Source: Pseudomonas serbica (lineage in GTDB: Bacteria; Pseudomonadota; Gammaproteobacteria; Pseudomonadales; Pseudomonadaceae). Taken from it: a stretch of 64,000 bases of DNA. The stretch spans positions 1 to 64,000 of the forward strand of contig NZ_JAQIYM010000011.1 in NCBI RefSeq assembly GCF_028823535.1, in the 5' to 3' direction. The notes under the pieces were generated by a model that saw only the letters and a program-made list of their open reading frames with translations, was not told the DNA's origin and made no database searches. A program made the translations under genes and the position numbers. Positions 50,410 through 58,151 of this stretch are shown here, one piece after another. The first letter of the stretch is position 1. Each line of letters opens with the position of its first letter.

Positions 50410-50883
50410 ATGAAGCCGATTTTTCCTGCCGTTTGGCTGTTGATCTGCCTTTTAACGAGTGTTTATCCCGCGTCCGTGATGGCCGAATCCGGGCAGGGAA
50501 AACCCGCCGCGAGCGATGCCCGGGTTACCCCGAAAAAAACCGCACCTGCGAATAAGACCGCACCGGTCAAAAAGACCGCCGCGGTCAAAAAACGCCCACC
50601 TATTGCCGCCAAGTCAAAACCGGCCAGCGAGGTGGTGAAAACCCCGGTACCTACAGCCGACCTGGACTTGAGTCTGCCCAAGGACATGGTCGAAGAGCTG
50701 AAACCGCTCGGCATGGTGCCATTGCCCAAGCGCGAACCGGTGTTGCCGCAGATGTTCGGGGACAAAAGTCATCAGTTCCAGCTCAACGGCCGGCTGATCA
50801 ATAACGAAATGCAGTTGCAACTACGTAACGAAGATCGCCGTGAAGTCGAAGGCGCGGCGCTGGAATTCGAATTCAAGCGCTGA
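50410..50883 (+). CDS. Secreted Lys/Ala/Pro-rich protein of unknown function
   Basis: A 157-residue precursor with signal peptide (MKPIFPAVWLLICLLTSVYP), a basic repeat (KTAPANKTAPVKKTAAVKK, about 35-55) and a compact C-terminal half (DMVEELKPLGMVPLPKREPV, then LNGRLINNEMQLQLRNED). Such proteins are often mislabelled as translation initiation factor because of the Lys/Ala/Pro repeat. The start is the ATG at 50410; a TTG extension to 50341 would bury the signal peptide. Confidence 0.75.
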   Translation: MKPIFPAVWLLICLLTSVYPASVMAESGQGKPAASDARVTPKKTAPANKTAPVKKTAAVKKRPPIAAKSKPASEVVKTPVPTADLDLSLPKDMVEELKPLGMVPLPKREPVLPQMFGDKSHQFQLNGRLINNEMQLQLRNEDRREVEGAALEFEFKR

Positions 50884-51045
50884 ATCCTGCTTTTGCATGC
50901 CCGCCAGCCAGACGCTGTCGGAGACTGCCCGGTCAAGCCCGCTTGCGCGTAAAAACCCGAGGGCCAGTAATTTAAAACAACTGTTTTAGCGGTTACTCTG
51001 TGCCCCGTCTTTTAACACATCGCTCGTCGCGAGGAGCTTTTCGTC

Positions 51046-51300
51046 ATGAAATGCCGTGAGGGCTGTGGCGCCTGCTGCATTGCCCCTTCCATCAGTTCAC
51101 CGATTCCCGGTATGCCCAATGGCAAGGCCGCCGGGGAACGTTGCCTGCAACTGTCTGCCGAGAACCTGTGCAATATTTTCGGTAAGCCTGAGCGCCCGGC
51201 GGTGTGTTCGGCGTTCGAGGCTGACGTCGAGGTGTGTGGCAGCAGCAGCGAGGAGGCGATTCGGTTGATTGGCTGGTGGGAGCAGATGACGGCAGCGTGA
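51046..51300 (+). CDS. YkgJ-family cysteine cluster protein
   Basis: An 84-residue protein with cysteines at 3, 7, 10 and 11 (CREGCGACC) and more in GERCLQLS, LCNIF, AVCSAF and VCGSS, the pattern of the YkgJ/UPF0153 zinc- or iron-binding family. Function unknown. GAGGAGC lies before the ATG. Stands between unrelated genes. Confidence 0.85.
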   Translation: MKCREGCGACCIAPSISSPIPGMPNGKAAGERCLQLSAENLCNIFGKPERPAVCSAFEADVEVCGSSSEEAIRLIGWWEQMTAA

Positions 51301-51341
51301 TGTGTTCGACGAACGGAACTTAAACAATAAGGAATAAAATC

Positions 51342-51947
51342 ATGGGTTCGCTGCATCGTATGGCTGTGTTGTGTGGTTTGACGGCGGTTTTGGTCACTTC
51401 GGTCGCCCAGGCCGAAGACTGGAAGGACGCCAGGAATGAAGACGGCATCAAGATATCCCTGAGTGACGTGGCCGGTTCCGACTACAAGGCCTATCAGGGT
51501 GTCGCCCTGATGAAGACCACCGTGGCCAAGCTGCGGGCGCTGCAGGAAGACGTGGTCGGCGCCTGCGCCTGGATTCACGAGTGCAAGACCCAGAAGCTGC
51601 TCAAGCACGAAGGCAACCAGACCTGGACCTACACCCAGTTCAATACGCCATGGCCGGTCACGCCACGTGATTCGGTGCTGCATGTCACCACCACAGAAGG
51701 TGCCGATGGCAGCCTGACCCGCAAGCTCGAGGGCGTACCGAAATACCTGCCTGAAGAAAAAGGCTTTGTCCGGGTCGCCAAGGTCGACGGTTTCTGGAAA
51801 TTCGTACCCAAGGGCGATCAGGTTGAAGTGACCTACCAGGTACATACCGAGCCGGGTGGCAGCGTGCCGTCGATGGTGGCCAACAAATTTGTGGTGGATG
51901 CCCCGTTCAATACGTTGAAGGCTTTGAAGGCGCGCGCCGAAAAGTAA
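51342..51947 (+). CDS. Secreted START-domain protein
   Basis: A 201-residue precursor with a signal peptide (about 1-24, ending SVAQA) and a START/Bet v1-type lipid-binding fold: GIKISLSDVAGSDYKAYQGV, FNTPWPVTPRDSVLHVTT and VDGFWKFVPKGDQVEVTYQ. A periplasmic lipid or hydrophobic-ligand carrier is likely by family; the ligand is unknown. Confidence 0.82.
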   Translation: MGSLHRMAVLCGLTAVLVTSVAQAEDWKDARNEDGIKISLSDVAGSDYKAYQGVALMKTTVAKLRALQEDVVGACAWIHECKTQKLLKHEGNQTWTYTQFNTPWPVTPRDSVLHVTTTEGADGSLTRKLEGVPKYLPEEKGFVRVAKVDGFWKFVPKGDQVEVTYQVHTEPGGSVPSMVANKFVVDAPFNTLKALKARAEK

Positions 51948-51959
51948 GCCCGATCAAAA

Positions 51960-51998
51960 GATCGCAGCCTCTGCAGGAGGTGTCGAAGGCTGCGATCT
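51960..51998. repeat. Inverted repeat of the GATCGCAGCC family (short copy)
   Basis: GATCGCAGCC and GGCTGCGATC arms around a 19-base centre; related to the element at 6702-6779. It follows the START gene by 13 bases and may act as its terminator. The remaining gap to 52255 shows no clear promoter or gene. Confidence 0.7.
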
Positions 51999-52255
51999 TT
52001 GGCCTTGCCCCCCAAACCGCCATCAAAGCCTGAAAACCTTTATTGTGTTTCCAGATATGCTTTGCACAGAATTTTCACAACACCTCCAAGACAATTCGCC
52101 CGCGCCGCCATCGACGAACAGTAATCAATGGCAATGCCGCGATTGATCGTGCAACATTTGCGCACCGCGCAAACCCCAGGCCGAGTACTGGCCAACAGAG
52201 GGCAGGGCGCAGCTGTATTTTCGAAACTTCAACTTCCAATGGGTCCTAAAACGAC

Positions 52256-54355
52256 ATGGCAATCCCGGACGCCCTGAGTCAGAAGCGAGCATCGAGTCGC
52301 TTGCTGCAACCGACCGTCAAATCGCATCTGGCCTACACGCTGTTGTGCGCTCTGGTCATGATGGTGATGTTTTCCGCGCTGCGCCTCGCGCTGCTGGTCT
52401 ACAACCGCGAAATGATCCTCGATACACCGGCCGCGACCTTTTTCGAAGCCTTCGCCAATGGCTTGCGTTTCGACCTGCGCCTGGTGGTCTACCTCAGCAT
52501 ACCGCTGATACTGGCGCTGTTCGGTGCCCGTGCCATGGCGGCGCGGGGAATCTTCCGCTTCTGGCTGACAGTGACTTCCAGTATCGCGCTGTTCCTGGGC
52601 CTGATGGAGATGGACTTCTACCGTGAATTCCACCAGCGCCTCAACGGTCTGGTCTTCCAGTATGTGAAGGAAGACCCGAAAACCGTGATGAGCATGCTCT
52701 GGTACGGTTTTCCGGTGGTTCGCTACCTGCTGGCATGGGCTTTAGGCACCTGGATCCTGAGCCTGGCGTTCAAGGGCGCCGATCGTGCCACGCGTCCTCG
52801 TGGGCCTTTCAGCGGCGGCAGCATCAGCACCCGTCAGGTTGCCCCCTGGTATACGCGCACCGCGGTATTCGTGGTGTGCCTGCTGATCTGCGTGGTCGCC
52901 GCTCGCGGCACCTTGCGTCAAGGTCCGCCAATGCGTTGGGGTGATGTCTACACCACCGATTCGAACTTCGCCAACCAGTTGGGTCTCAACGGCACCCTGT
53001 CCCTGGTGGCGGCGGCGAAGAGCCGGATGTCCGAAGATCGCGATAACATCTGGAAAGCCACGTTGCCGCAACCGATGGCGCAGCAGACCGTGCGTGACCT
53101 GCTGGTGATGAAGGACGACAAACTGGTGGATGCCGAGACCGCCGCCGTACGTCGCGACTACATGCCGCCAGCGGACAAGACCCTGCCGATCAAGAACGTC
53201 GTCGTGATCCTGATGGAAAGCATGGCCGGTCACTCTGTGGGTGCACTCGGCGGGCCGGGCAACATCACGCCGTACCTCGACAAACTGTCGAAGGAAGGCC
53301 TGCTGTTCGACCGTTTCTTCTCCAACGGTACCCATACCCACCAGGGCATGTTCGCCACCATGGCCTGCTTCCCGAACCTGCCGGGTTTCGAATACCTGAT
53401 GCAGACCCCGGAGGGCAGCCACAAACTGTCCGGCCTGCCGCAGTTGCTCAGCGCGCGTGACTACGACGATGTGTATGTCTACAACGGCGATTTCGCCTGG
53501 GATAACCAGTCGGGTTTCTTCAGTAACCAGGGCATGACCAATTTCATCGGTCGTAACGACTTCGTTAACCCGGTGTTCTCCGATCCGACCTGGGGCGTGT
53601 CCGACCAGGACATGTTCGATCGCGGTCTGGTGGAACTCAAGGCTCGCGATGGCAAGGACAAGAAGCCTTTCTATGCCTTGCTGCAAACCCTGTCCAACCA
53701 CACCCCGTACGCCCTGCCGAGCCCATTGCCGGTTGAACGTGTGACCGACCGCGGCAGCCTGAACGAACATTTGACGGCCATGCGCTACTCGGACTGGGCC
53801 CTGGGCCAGTTCTTTGAAAAGGCGCGCAAGGAGCCGTACTTCAAGGAGACCCTGTTTGTCATCGTCGGCGACCACGGTTTCGGCAACGAGCGCCAGATCA
53901 CCGAAATGGACCTGGGCCGCTTCAACGTGCCGATGCTGATGATCGCACCGGGCATCCAGGAAAAATTCGGCACCCTCGACCACACCGTGGGCACCCAGGT
54001 CGACATCGTGCCGACCATCATGGGCCGCATCGGTGGCGAAGTACGTCATCAGTGCTGGGGCCGCGACTTGCTCAACCTGCCTGAAGGCGATACCGGTTTT
54101 GGCGTGATCAAGCCATCGGGCAGCGAGCAGACCACCGCGATCATCACCGCCGACCAGATCCTGGTCTTGCCGAGAGACAAGGACATGGCACCGAAGATGT
54201 ACCAGTACCAACTGGGCGCTACGCCAAGTGCCGTGGTCGTTGCGAATGCTCCGCGCACCGCCGAGCTTAAAACCAAGCTCGAAGCGTTCCTGCAAACGGC
54301 GACCAAGAGCCTGATTGATAACACCGCCGGTGTAGTCGACGGCAAGCCGGACTAA
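52256..54355 (+). CDS. LTA-synthase-family sulfatase (phosphoglycerol/phosphoethanolamine-type transferase)
   Basis: Membrane enzyme with a periplasmic sulfatase-type domain, probably decorating glucans or lipids with phosphoglycerol-type groups. The 699-residue protein has about five membrane segments (about 25-240) and the catalytic domain with VVILMESMAGHSVG (first metal ligand Glu), NGTHTHQGMFATMACFPNLP (Thr nucleophile), YNGDFAWDNQSGFF and VIVGDHGFGNE (last ligands). Gram-negative relatives act on periplasmic glucans or are orphans. It has its own terminator. Confidence 0.87.
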   Translation: MAIPDALSQKRASSRLLQPTVKSHLAYTLLCALVMMVMFSALRLALLVYNREMILDTPAATFFEAFANGLRFDLRLVVYLSIPLILALFGARAMAARGIFRFWLTVTSSIALFLGLMEMDFYREFHQRLNGLVFQYVKEDPKTVMSMLWYGFPVVRYLLAWALGTWILSLAFKGADRATRPRGPFSGGSISTRQVAPWYTRTAVFVVCLLICVVAARGTLRQGPPMRWGDVYTTDSNFANQLGLNGTLSLVAAAKSRMSEDRDNIWKATLPQPMAQQTVRDLLVMKDDKLVDAETAAVRRDYMPPADKTLPIKNVVVILMESMAGHSVGALGGPGNITPYLDKLSKEGLLFDRFFSNGTHTHQGMFATMACFPNLPGFEYLMQTPEGSHKLSGLPQLLSARDYDDVYVYNGDFAWDNQSGFFSNQGMTNFIGRNDFVNPVFSDPTWGVSDQDMFDRGLVELKARDGKDKKPFYALLQTLSNHTPYALPSPLPVERVTDRGSLNEHLTAMRYSDWALGQFFEKARKEPYFKETLFVIVGDHGFGNERQITEMDLGRFNVPMLMIAPGIQEKFGTLDHTVGTQVDIVPTIMGRIGGEVRHQCWGRDLLNLPEGDTGFGVIKPSGSEQTTAIITADQILVLPRDKDMAPKMYQYQLGATPSAVVVANAPRTAELKTKLEAFLQTATKSLIDNTAGVVDGKPD

Positions 54356-54371
54356 ACAGTGCTGCAATAGA

Positions 54372-54401
54372 AAGAGGCCCTTTTTAAGGGCCTCTTTTTT
54401 T
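54372..54401 (+). terminator. Terminator of the LTA-synthase-like gene
   Basis: AGAGGCCCTT, loop TTT, AAGGGCCTCT, then a T-run. A-rich on the left, so it may also end the opposite gene. Confidence 0.9.
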
Positions 54402-54414
54402 ATCGGTCAGAACT

Positions 54415-54567
54415 TCATATCTTGCCGAGCAACAACAGGATGAGTATCACCACCAACACCACGCCGATGATACCGGACGGGCCATAACCCCAACTTCTGG
54501 AGTGTGGGAAGACCGGTAGACCACCGATCAGTAACAGGATCAAAATGATCAGAAGAATTGTGCCCAT
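54415..54567 (-). CDS. Small membrane protein, DUF3309 family
   Basis: A 50-residue protein below the usual length cut-off. It reads MGTILLIILILLLIGGLPVF, a central PHSRSWGYGPSG turn and a second hydrophobic helix (IIGVVLVVILILLLLGKI), i.e. two membrane segments joined by a Gly/Trp/Tyr loop, typical of DUF3309. Function unknown; such proteins are common in stress-induced gene sets. AGGAAACAG precedes the ATG. The 286 bases to the next gene (54568-54853) contain no other gene I can support. Confidence 0.85.
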   Translation of the reverse strand: MGTILLIILILLLIGGLPVFPHSRSWGYGPSGIIGVVLVVILILLLLGKI

Positions 54568-54853
54568 GTCTGTTTCCTTGCTGTAAGTATTCAGGAATGA
54601 CCTAGCCGTTCAACAGTCAGCGGGAATGTCATTAATTCGAGCTGCTTAAAAAATCCGACCGCGACGCAAGGCATAAAATTCCAAGTTTTTTTGCAGTTTT
54701 TAGAGCGATGGCCTATTCCGGCCGCTGTTGCGTTAGTTGATGAGCCGTGTCTGCGGTTTGCCCGGGGCATTCAGCAATCTGATAGAGCGTGGGTAGGCCG
54801 ATAGCCTTCGCTACACTCGACGCATCTTCCCCGGAACAACAAGGCTGTTTGCT

Positions 54854-55669
54854 ATGCAAAATCGCATGATGATCACTGGCGCAGGCTCAGGCCTGGGTCG
54901 CGAAATCGCGCTGCGCTGGGCGCGCGAAGGCTGGCAGCTGGCCTTGTCGGACGTCAGTGAGCCTGGCCTGCAGGAAACCCTGAAGCTGGTGCGAGAGGCT
55001 GGTGGTGACGGGTTTATCCAGCGTTGTGACGTACGCGACTACAGTCAACTGACCGCGTTCGCCCAGGCTTGCGAAGTCAAGTTCGGCGGCATCGACGTCA
55101 TCGTCAACAACGCTGGCGTGGCGTCGGGCGGGTTCTTCAGCGAGCTGTCCCTGGAAGACTGGGACTGGCAGATCGCAATCAATCTCATGGGCGTGGTCAA
55201 GGGCTGCAAGGCTTTCCTGCCGTTGCTGGAGAAGAGCAAGGGCAAGATTATCAACATCGCGTCGATGGCGGCGCTGATGCAGGGCCCGGCCATGAGCAAC
55301 TACAACGTGGCCAAGGCCGGCGTGGTGGCGTTATCCGAAAGCCTGCTGATTGAACTCGCGCATCAGGAAGTCGGCGTGCATGTGGTGTGCCCGTCGTTCT
55401 TCCAGACCAATCTGCTGGACTCCTTCCGTGGCCCGACCCCGGCCATGAAAGCCCAGGTCGGCAAGTTGCTGGAAAGCTCGCCCATCAGTGCTGCCGATAT
55501 TGCCGACTATATCTACCAGCAGGTCGCCGCTGGCGAGTTCATGATCCTGCCCCACGAACAGGGTCGTCTGGCCTGGGCGCTCAAGCAGAAGAACCCGCAA
55601 CTGCTCTACAACGAAATGACCCAGATGGCCGACAAGATGCGCGCCAAGGCCAAACAATCCGCTAGCTGA
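54854..55669 (+). CDS. SDR-family oxidoreductase
   Basis: Short-chain dehydrogenase/reductase of unknown substrate. The 271-residue protein has TGAGSGLGREIALRWA (cofactor motif), VIVNNAGVASGG and the Ser-Tyr-Lys triad in NIASMAALMQGPAMSNYNVAKAG. The last 40 residues (LPHEQGRLAWALKQKNPQLL) are longer than in the FabG type. Not related to the SDR at 22.8 kb beyond the family. Confidence 0.85.
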   Translation: MQNRMMITGAGSGLGREIALRWAREGWQLALSDVSEPGLQETLKLVREAGGDGFIQRCDVRDYSQLTAFAQACEVKFGGIDVIVNNAGVASGGFFSELSLEDWDWQIAINLMGVVKGCKAFLPLLEKSKGKIINIASMAALMQGPAMSNYNVAKAGVVALSESLLIELAHQEVGVHVVCPSFFQTNLLDSFRGPTPAMKAQVGKLLESSPISAADIADYIYQQVAAGEFMILPHEQGRLAWALKQKNPQLLYNEMTQMADKMRAKAKQSAS

Positions 55670-55733
55670 ACTTGCCTGCTCCGAACAGCCTCGTTAGGGT
55701 GGCCGCCATCGGCCAACCTCGCGAGACCTTCCC

Positions 55734-56066
55734 ATGCTCAATTACCTGTGGTTTTTCCTCGCCGCGCTGTTTGAAATTGCTGGCTGCTTTGCCTTCTGGA
55801 TGTGGTTGCGTCAGGGCAAAAGTGCCTGGTGGGTACTGCCGGCGCTACTGAGCCTGACGTTGTTCGCGTTGCTGCTGACGCGAATAGAGGCGACTTATGC
55901 AGGCCGTGCCTATGCCGCCTACGGCGGTATCTACATCATTGCTTCAATTGCCTGGCTGGCGGTGGTCGAGCGGATTCGTCCACTGGACTCCGACTGGCTT
56001 GGCGTAGCCCTGTGCGTGATAGGTGCAAGCATCATCCTGTTCGGCCCGCGCTTCTCGGCGTCCTGA
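55734..56066 (+). CDS. YnfA family inner-membrane protein
   Basis: A 110-residue protein with four membrane segments, with the family motifs ALFEIAGCFAFWMWLR, YAGRAYAAYGGIYI and DWLGVALCVIGASIIL. Distantly related to small multidrug (SMR) transporters; role not established. Confidence 0.9.
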   Translation: MLNYLWFFLAALFEIAGCFAFWMWLRQGKSAWWVLPALLSLTLFALLLTRIEATYAGRAYAAYGGIYIIASIAWLAVVERIRPLDSDWLGVALCVIGASIILFGPRFSAS

Positions 56067-56218
56067 CGAATCGGCCTTTGTTTGAAGCGTTTGTCAGGCA
56101 TTTCCTTCAGCAAGGCAGGCCTGTGGTTGTAGGTTTGGTCTGGTTTACCGCGGCTGTCTTGTAGGCCCGGGGTGCACCGGGCATCTTCAAGGTCCGGTAA
56201 CCCTGAAGGACCACAGCC

Positions 56219-56410
56219 ATGCTTGTACTCAGTCGCGTAGTCGGCGAATTGATTTCCATCGGCGACACCATTTCGGTGCGCATCATTGCCGTCAATGGCG
56301 GCCATGTCCGCTTCGGCATTGAAGCCCCTAACCATGTCAGCGTGCACCGTTCGGAGATCTACGAGCGCATCCAGCGCAAGCTGGCTCAAAACAAAAAATC
56401 AGTCGAATAG
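56219..56410 (+). CDS. CsrA/RsmA-family RNA-binding regulator, divergent paralogue
   Basis: Post-transcriptional regulator that binds GGA-containing hairpins in mRNA leaders. The 63-residue protein starts MLVLSRVVGELISIGDTISV and keeps Leu4, Arg6, Gly33 and the key Arg44 in HVSVHRSEIYERIQ. It differs from RsmA/RsmE at many other positions (VVGELISIGD, FGIEAPNH), so it is an accessory copy. The final 12 bases overlap the convergent YheU gene. Confidence 0.88.
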   Translation: MLVLSRVVGELISIGDTISVRIIAVNGGHVRFGIEAPNHVSVHRSEIYERIQRKLAQNKKSVE

Positions 56411-56626
56411 ATGCTTGGGCACGTCATGCTTGAGCATCAGCTGGCATTGCTCGCTGTCCGGATCGAAGACAATCAGGGCCTGGCCCTTGGTCAATGCCTG
56501 GCGAACCCTCAATACACGGGTTTCCAGCGGTGTGTCATCGCCATTGTCGGTACCGTCGCGGGTCACGAAATCCTCGATCAGGCGGGTCAGGGTATCGACT
56601 TCAAGTTGGTCGTGGGGAATCAGCAT
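56399..56626 (-). CDS. YheU family protein
   Basis: A 75-residue conserved protein, function unknown. MLIPHDQLEVDTLTRLIEDF at the start and VTRDGTDNGDDTPLETRV match the YheU family, which begins MLIP; the in-frame TTG at 56641 is therefore not the start. GAGG lies 6 bases upstream of the ATG at 56626. It is convergent with, and overlaps, the csrA paralogue. Confidence 0.85.
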   Translation of the reverse strand: MLIPHDQLEVDTLTRLIEDFVTRDGTDNGDDTPLETRVLRVRQALTKGQALIVFDPDSEQCQLMLKHDVPKHLFD

Positions 56627-56701
56627 AGGCACCTCGGTCAAATCAATGACGCGATGCTACGGTGAATCACCGGGCGGGGCTAGCCTGGGGGCTGCGTTGT
56701 C

Positions 56702-56788
56702 GGTCTGACGTCATCGCCATCAGGCTGGCTCTCACAGTTGAGTGCACAACCCTGCGGGCGCCAGCCTGATGGTGATGACGGTAGACCG
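56702..56788. repeat. Long imperfect inverted repeat between yheU and the NAGGN operon
   Basis: GGTCTGACGTCATCGCCATC followed by AGGCTGGC pairs with GCCAGCCTGATGGTGATGACG and GTAGACC across about 30 bases. The stem is about 27 bp with a few mismatches. It belongs to neither REP type in the window. It follows the last gene of the NAGGN operon by about 20 bases on the minus strand, so a terminator or RNA-stability role is possible. Confidence 0.7.
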
Positions 56789-56805
56789 GTCAGCGAAATA
56801 CCGGC

Positions 56806-57996
56806 TTAGCTATTGTTGCGTTGGCCTACGAGGCTATCCACCGATGGCACCCGCGTATCGCTTTCCATCTGCGTTTCGTGTTCGATCTGGTGACTGAACC
56901 GGTCCAGCGAGCCCTTGGCCGGCTGCGCGTCGCTGGCGAACACCGGTGGGCTGAGGATATAGGCGCCGAGCAGGCGACTGAGGGCGGCGAGGCTGTCGAT
57001 GTGGGTGCGTTCGTAGCCGTGGGTGGCATCGCAGCCAAAGGCGAGCAGGGCGGTGCGGATGTCATGGCCGGCGGTGACCGCCGAGTGCGCGTCGCTGAAG
57101 TAGTAGCGGAACAAGTCGCGGCGGACCGGCAGCTCGTTGTCACTGGCCAGGCGTAGCAGGTGCCGCGACAAGTGATAGTCGTACGGCCCGCCGGAATCCT
57201 GCATCGCAATGCTTACCGCGTGCTCGCTGGAGTGCTGGCCGGGCGCGACGGGCGCAATGTCGATACCGACGAATTCACTGACGTCCCACGGTAGCGCCGC
57301 CGCGGCACCACTGCCGGTTTCCTCGGTGATGGTGAACAGCGGATGACAATCGATCGCCAGCTCTTCGCCACTGTCGACGATGGCTTTCAACGCGGCCAGC
57401 AAGGCCGCGACGCCGGCCTTGTCGTCCAGGTGACGGGCGCTGATGTGGCCGCTCTCGGTGAACTCCGGCAGCGGGTCGAAGGCGACGAAATCGCCGACGC
57501 TGATGCCCAGGGAATCGCAATCGGCGCGGGTGGCGCAATAGGCATCCAGGCGCAGTTCGATGTGATCCCAACTGATTGGCATTTCATCCACGGCAGTATT
57601 GAACGCGTGCCCGGAGGCCATCAAGGGCAACACGCTGCCGCGGATCACGCCATTGTCGGTAAACAGGCTCACGCGGCTGCCTTCGGCAAAGCGGCTGGAC
57701 CAGCAACCCACGGGGGCGAGCGTCAGGCGGCCGTTGTCCTTGATGGCGCGCACGGCGGCGCCAATGGTGTCCAGGTGGGCGGAGACGGCGCGGTCGGGGC
57801 TGTTTTTCTTACCCTTGAGGGTGGCGCGGATGGTGCCGCGGCGTGTCATCTCGAAGGGAATGCCCAGCTCTTCGAGGCGTTCGGCGACATAGCGCACGAT
57901 GGTGTCGGTAAAGCCGGTGGGGCTGGGAATGGCGAGCATTTCCAGCAGGACTTTTTGCAGGTAGGTCAGGTCCGGTTCCGGGTATTGGCGGGTCAT
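56806..57996 (-). CDS. M42-family peptidase of the NAGGN osmoprotectant system
   Basis: Metallo-aminopeptidase-like protein always found with the N-acetylglutaminylglutamine amide (NAGGN) genes; its step is not proven. The 396-residue protein has the dinuclear metal ligands in VSAHLDTIGA, ARHLDDKAGV, ITEETGSGAA and the C-terminal DATHGYERTHIDSL. It follows the ngg gene after a 155-base gap that contains a REP element. Confidence 0.9.
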   Translation of the reverse strand: MTRQYPEPDLTYLQKVLLEMLAIPSPTGFTDTIVRYVAERLEELGIPFEMTRRGTIRATLKGKKNSPDRAVSAHLDTIGAAVRAIKDNGRLTLAPVGCWSSRFAEGSRVSLFTDNGVIRGSVLPLMASGHAFNTAVDEMPISWDHIELRLDAYCATRADCDSLGISVGDFVAFDPLPEFTESGHISARHLDDKAGVAALLAALKAIVDSGEELAIDCHPLFTITEETGSGAAAALPWDVSEFVGIDIAPVAPGQHSSEHAVSIAMQDSGGPYDYHLSRHLLRLASDNELPVRRDLFRYYFSDAHSAVTAGHDIRTALLAFGCDATHGYERTHIDSLAALSRLLGAYILSPPVFASDAQPAKGSLDRFSHQIEHETQMESDTRVPSVDSLVGQRNNS

Positions 57997-58062
57997 GGAA
58001 ACTCCTGATGAGTTGAGGCCATCGATGGTTTCGATGAGGTTTTTTTGTGGCCTGTCAGGCCG

Positions 58063-58131
58063 TCTTCGCTGGCAAGCCAGCTCCTACAGGTCAAACAAAA
58101 AACCTTGTGGGAGCTGGCTTGCCAGCGAAAG
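58063..58131. repeat. REP palindrome pair, GGAGCTGGCTTGCC type
   Basis: CTGGCAAGCCAGCTCCTACA faces TGTGGGAGCTGGCTTGCCAG between ngg and the M42 peptidase gene, inside an operon, where it may lower expression of the last gene. Confidence 0.9.
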
Positions 58132-58151
58132 CGGCCGTCCAGCCACCACAA

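Noticed and set aside
52742..54367. A 541-codon minus-strand frame opposite the LTA-synthase-like gene
   Set aside because: Antisense shadow; the plus-strand gene has full catalytic motifs.
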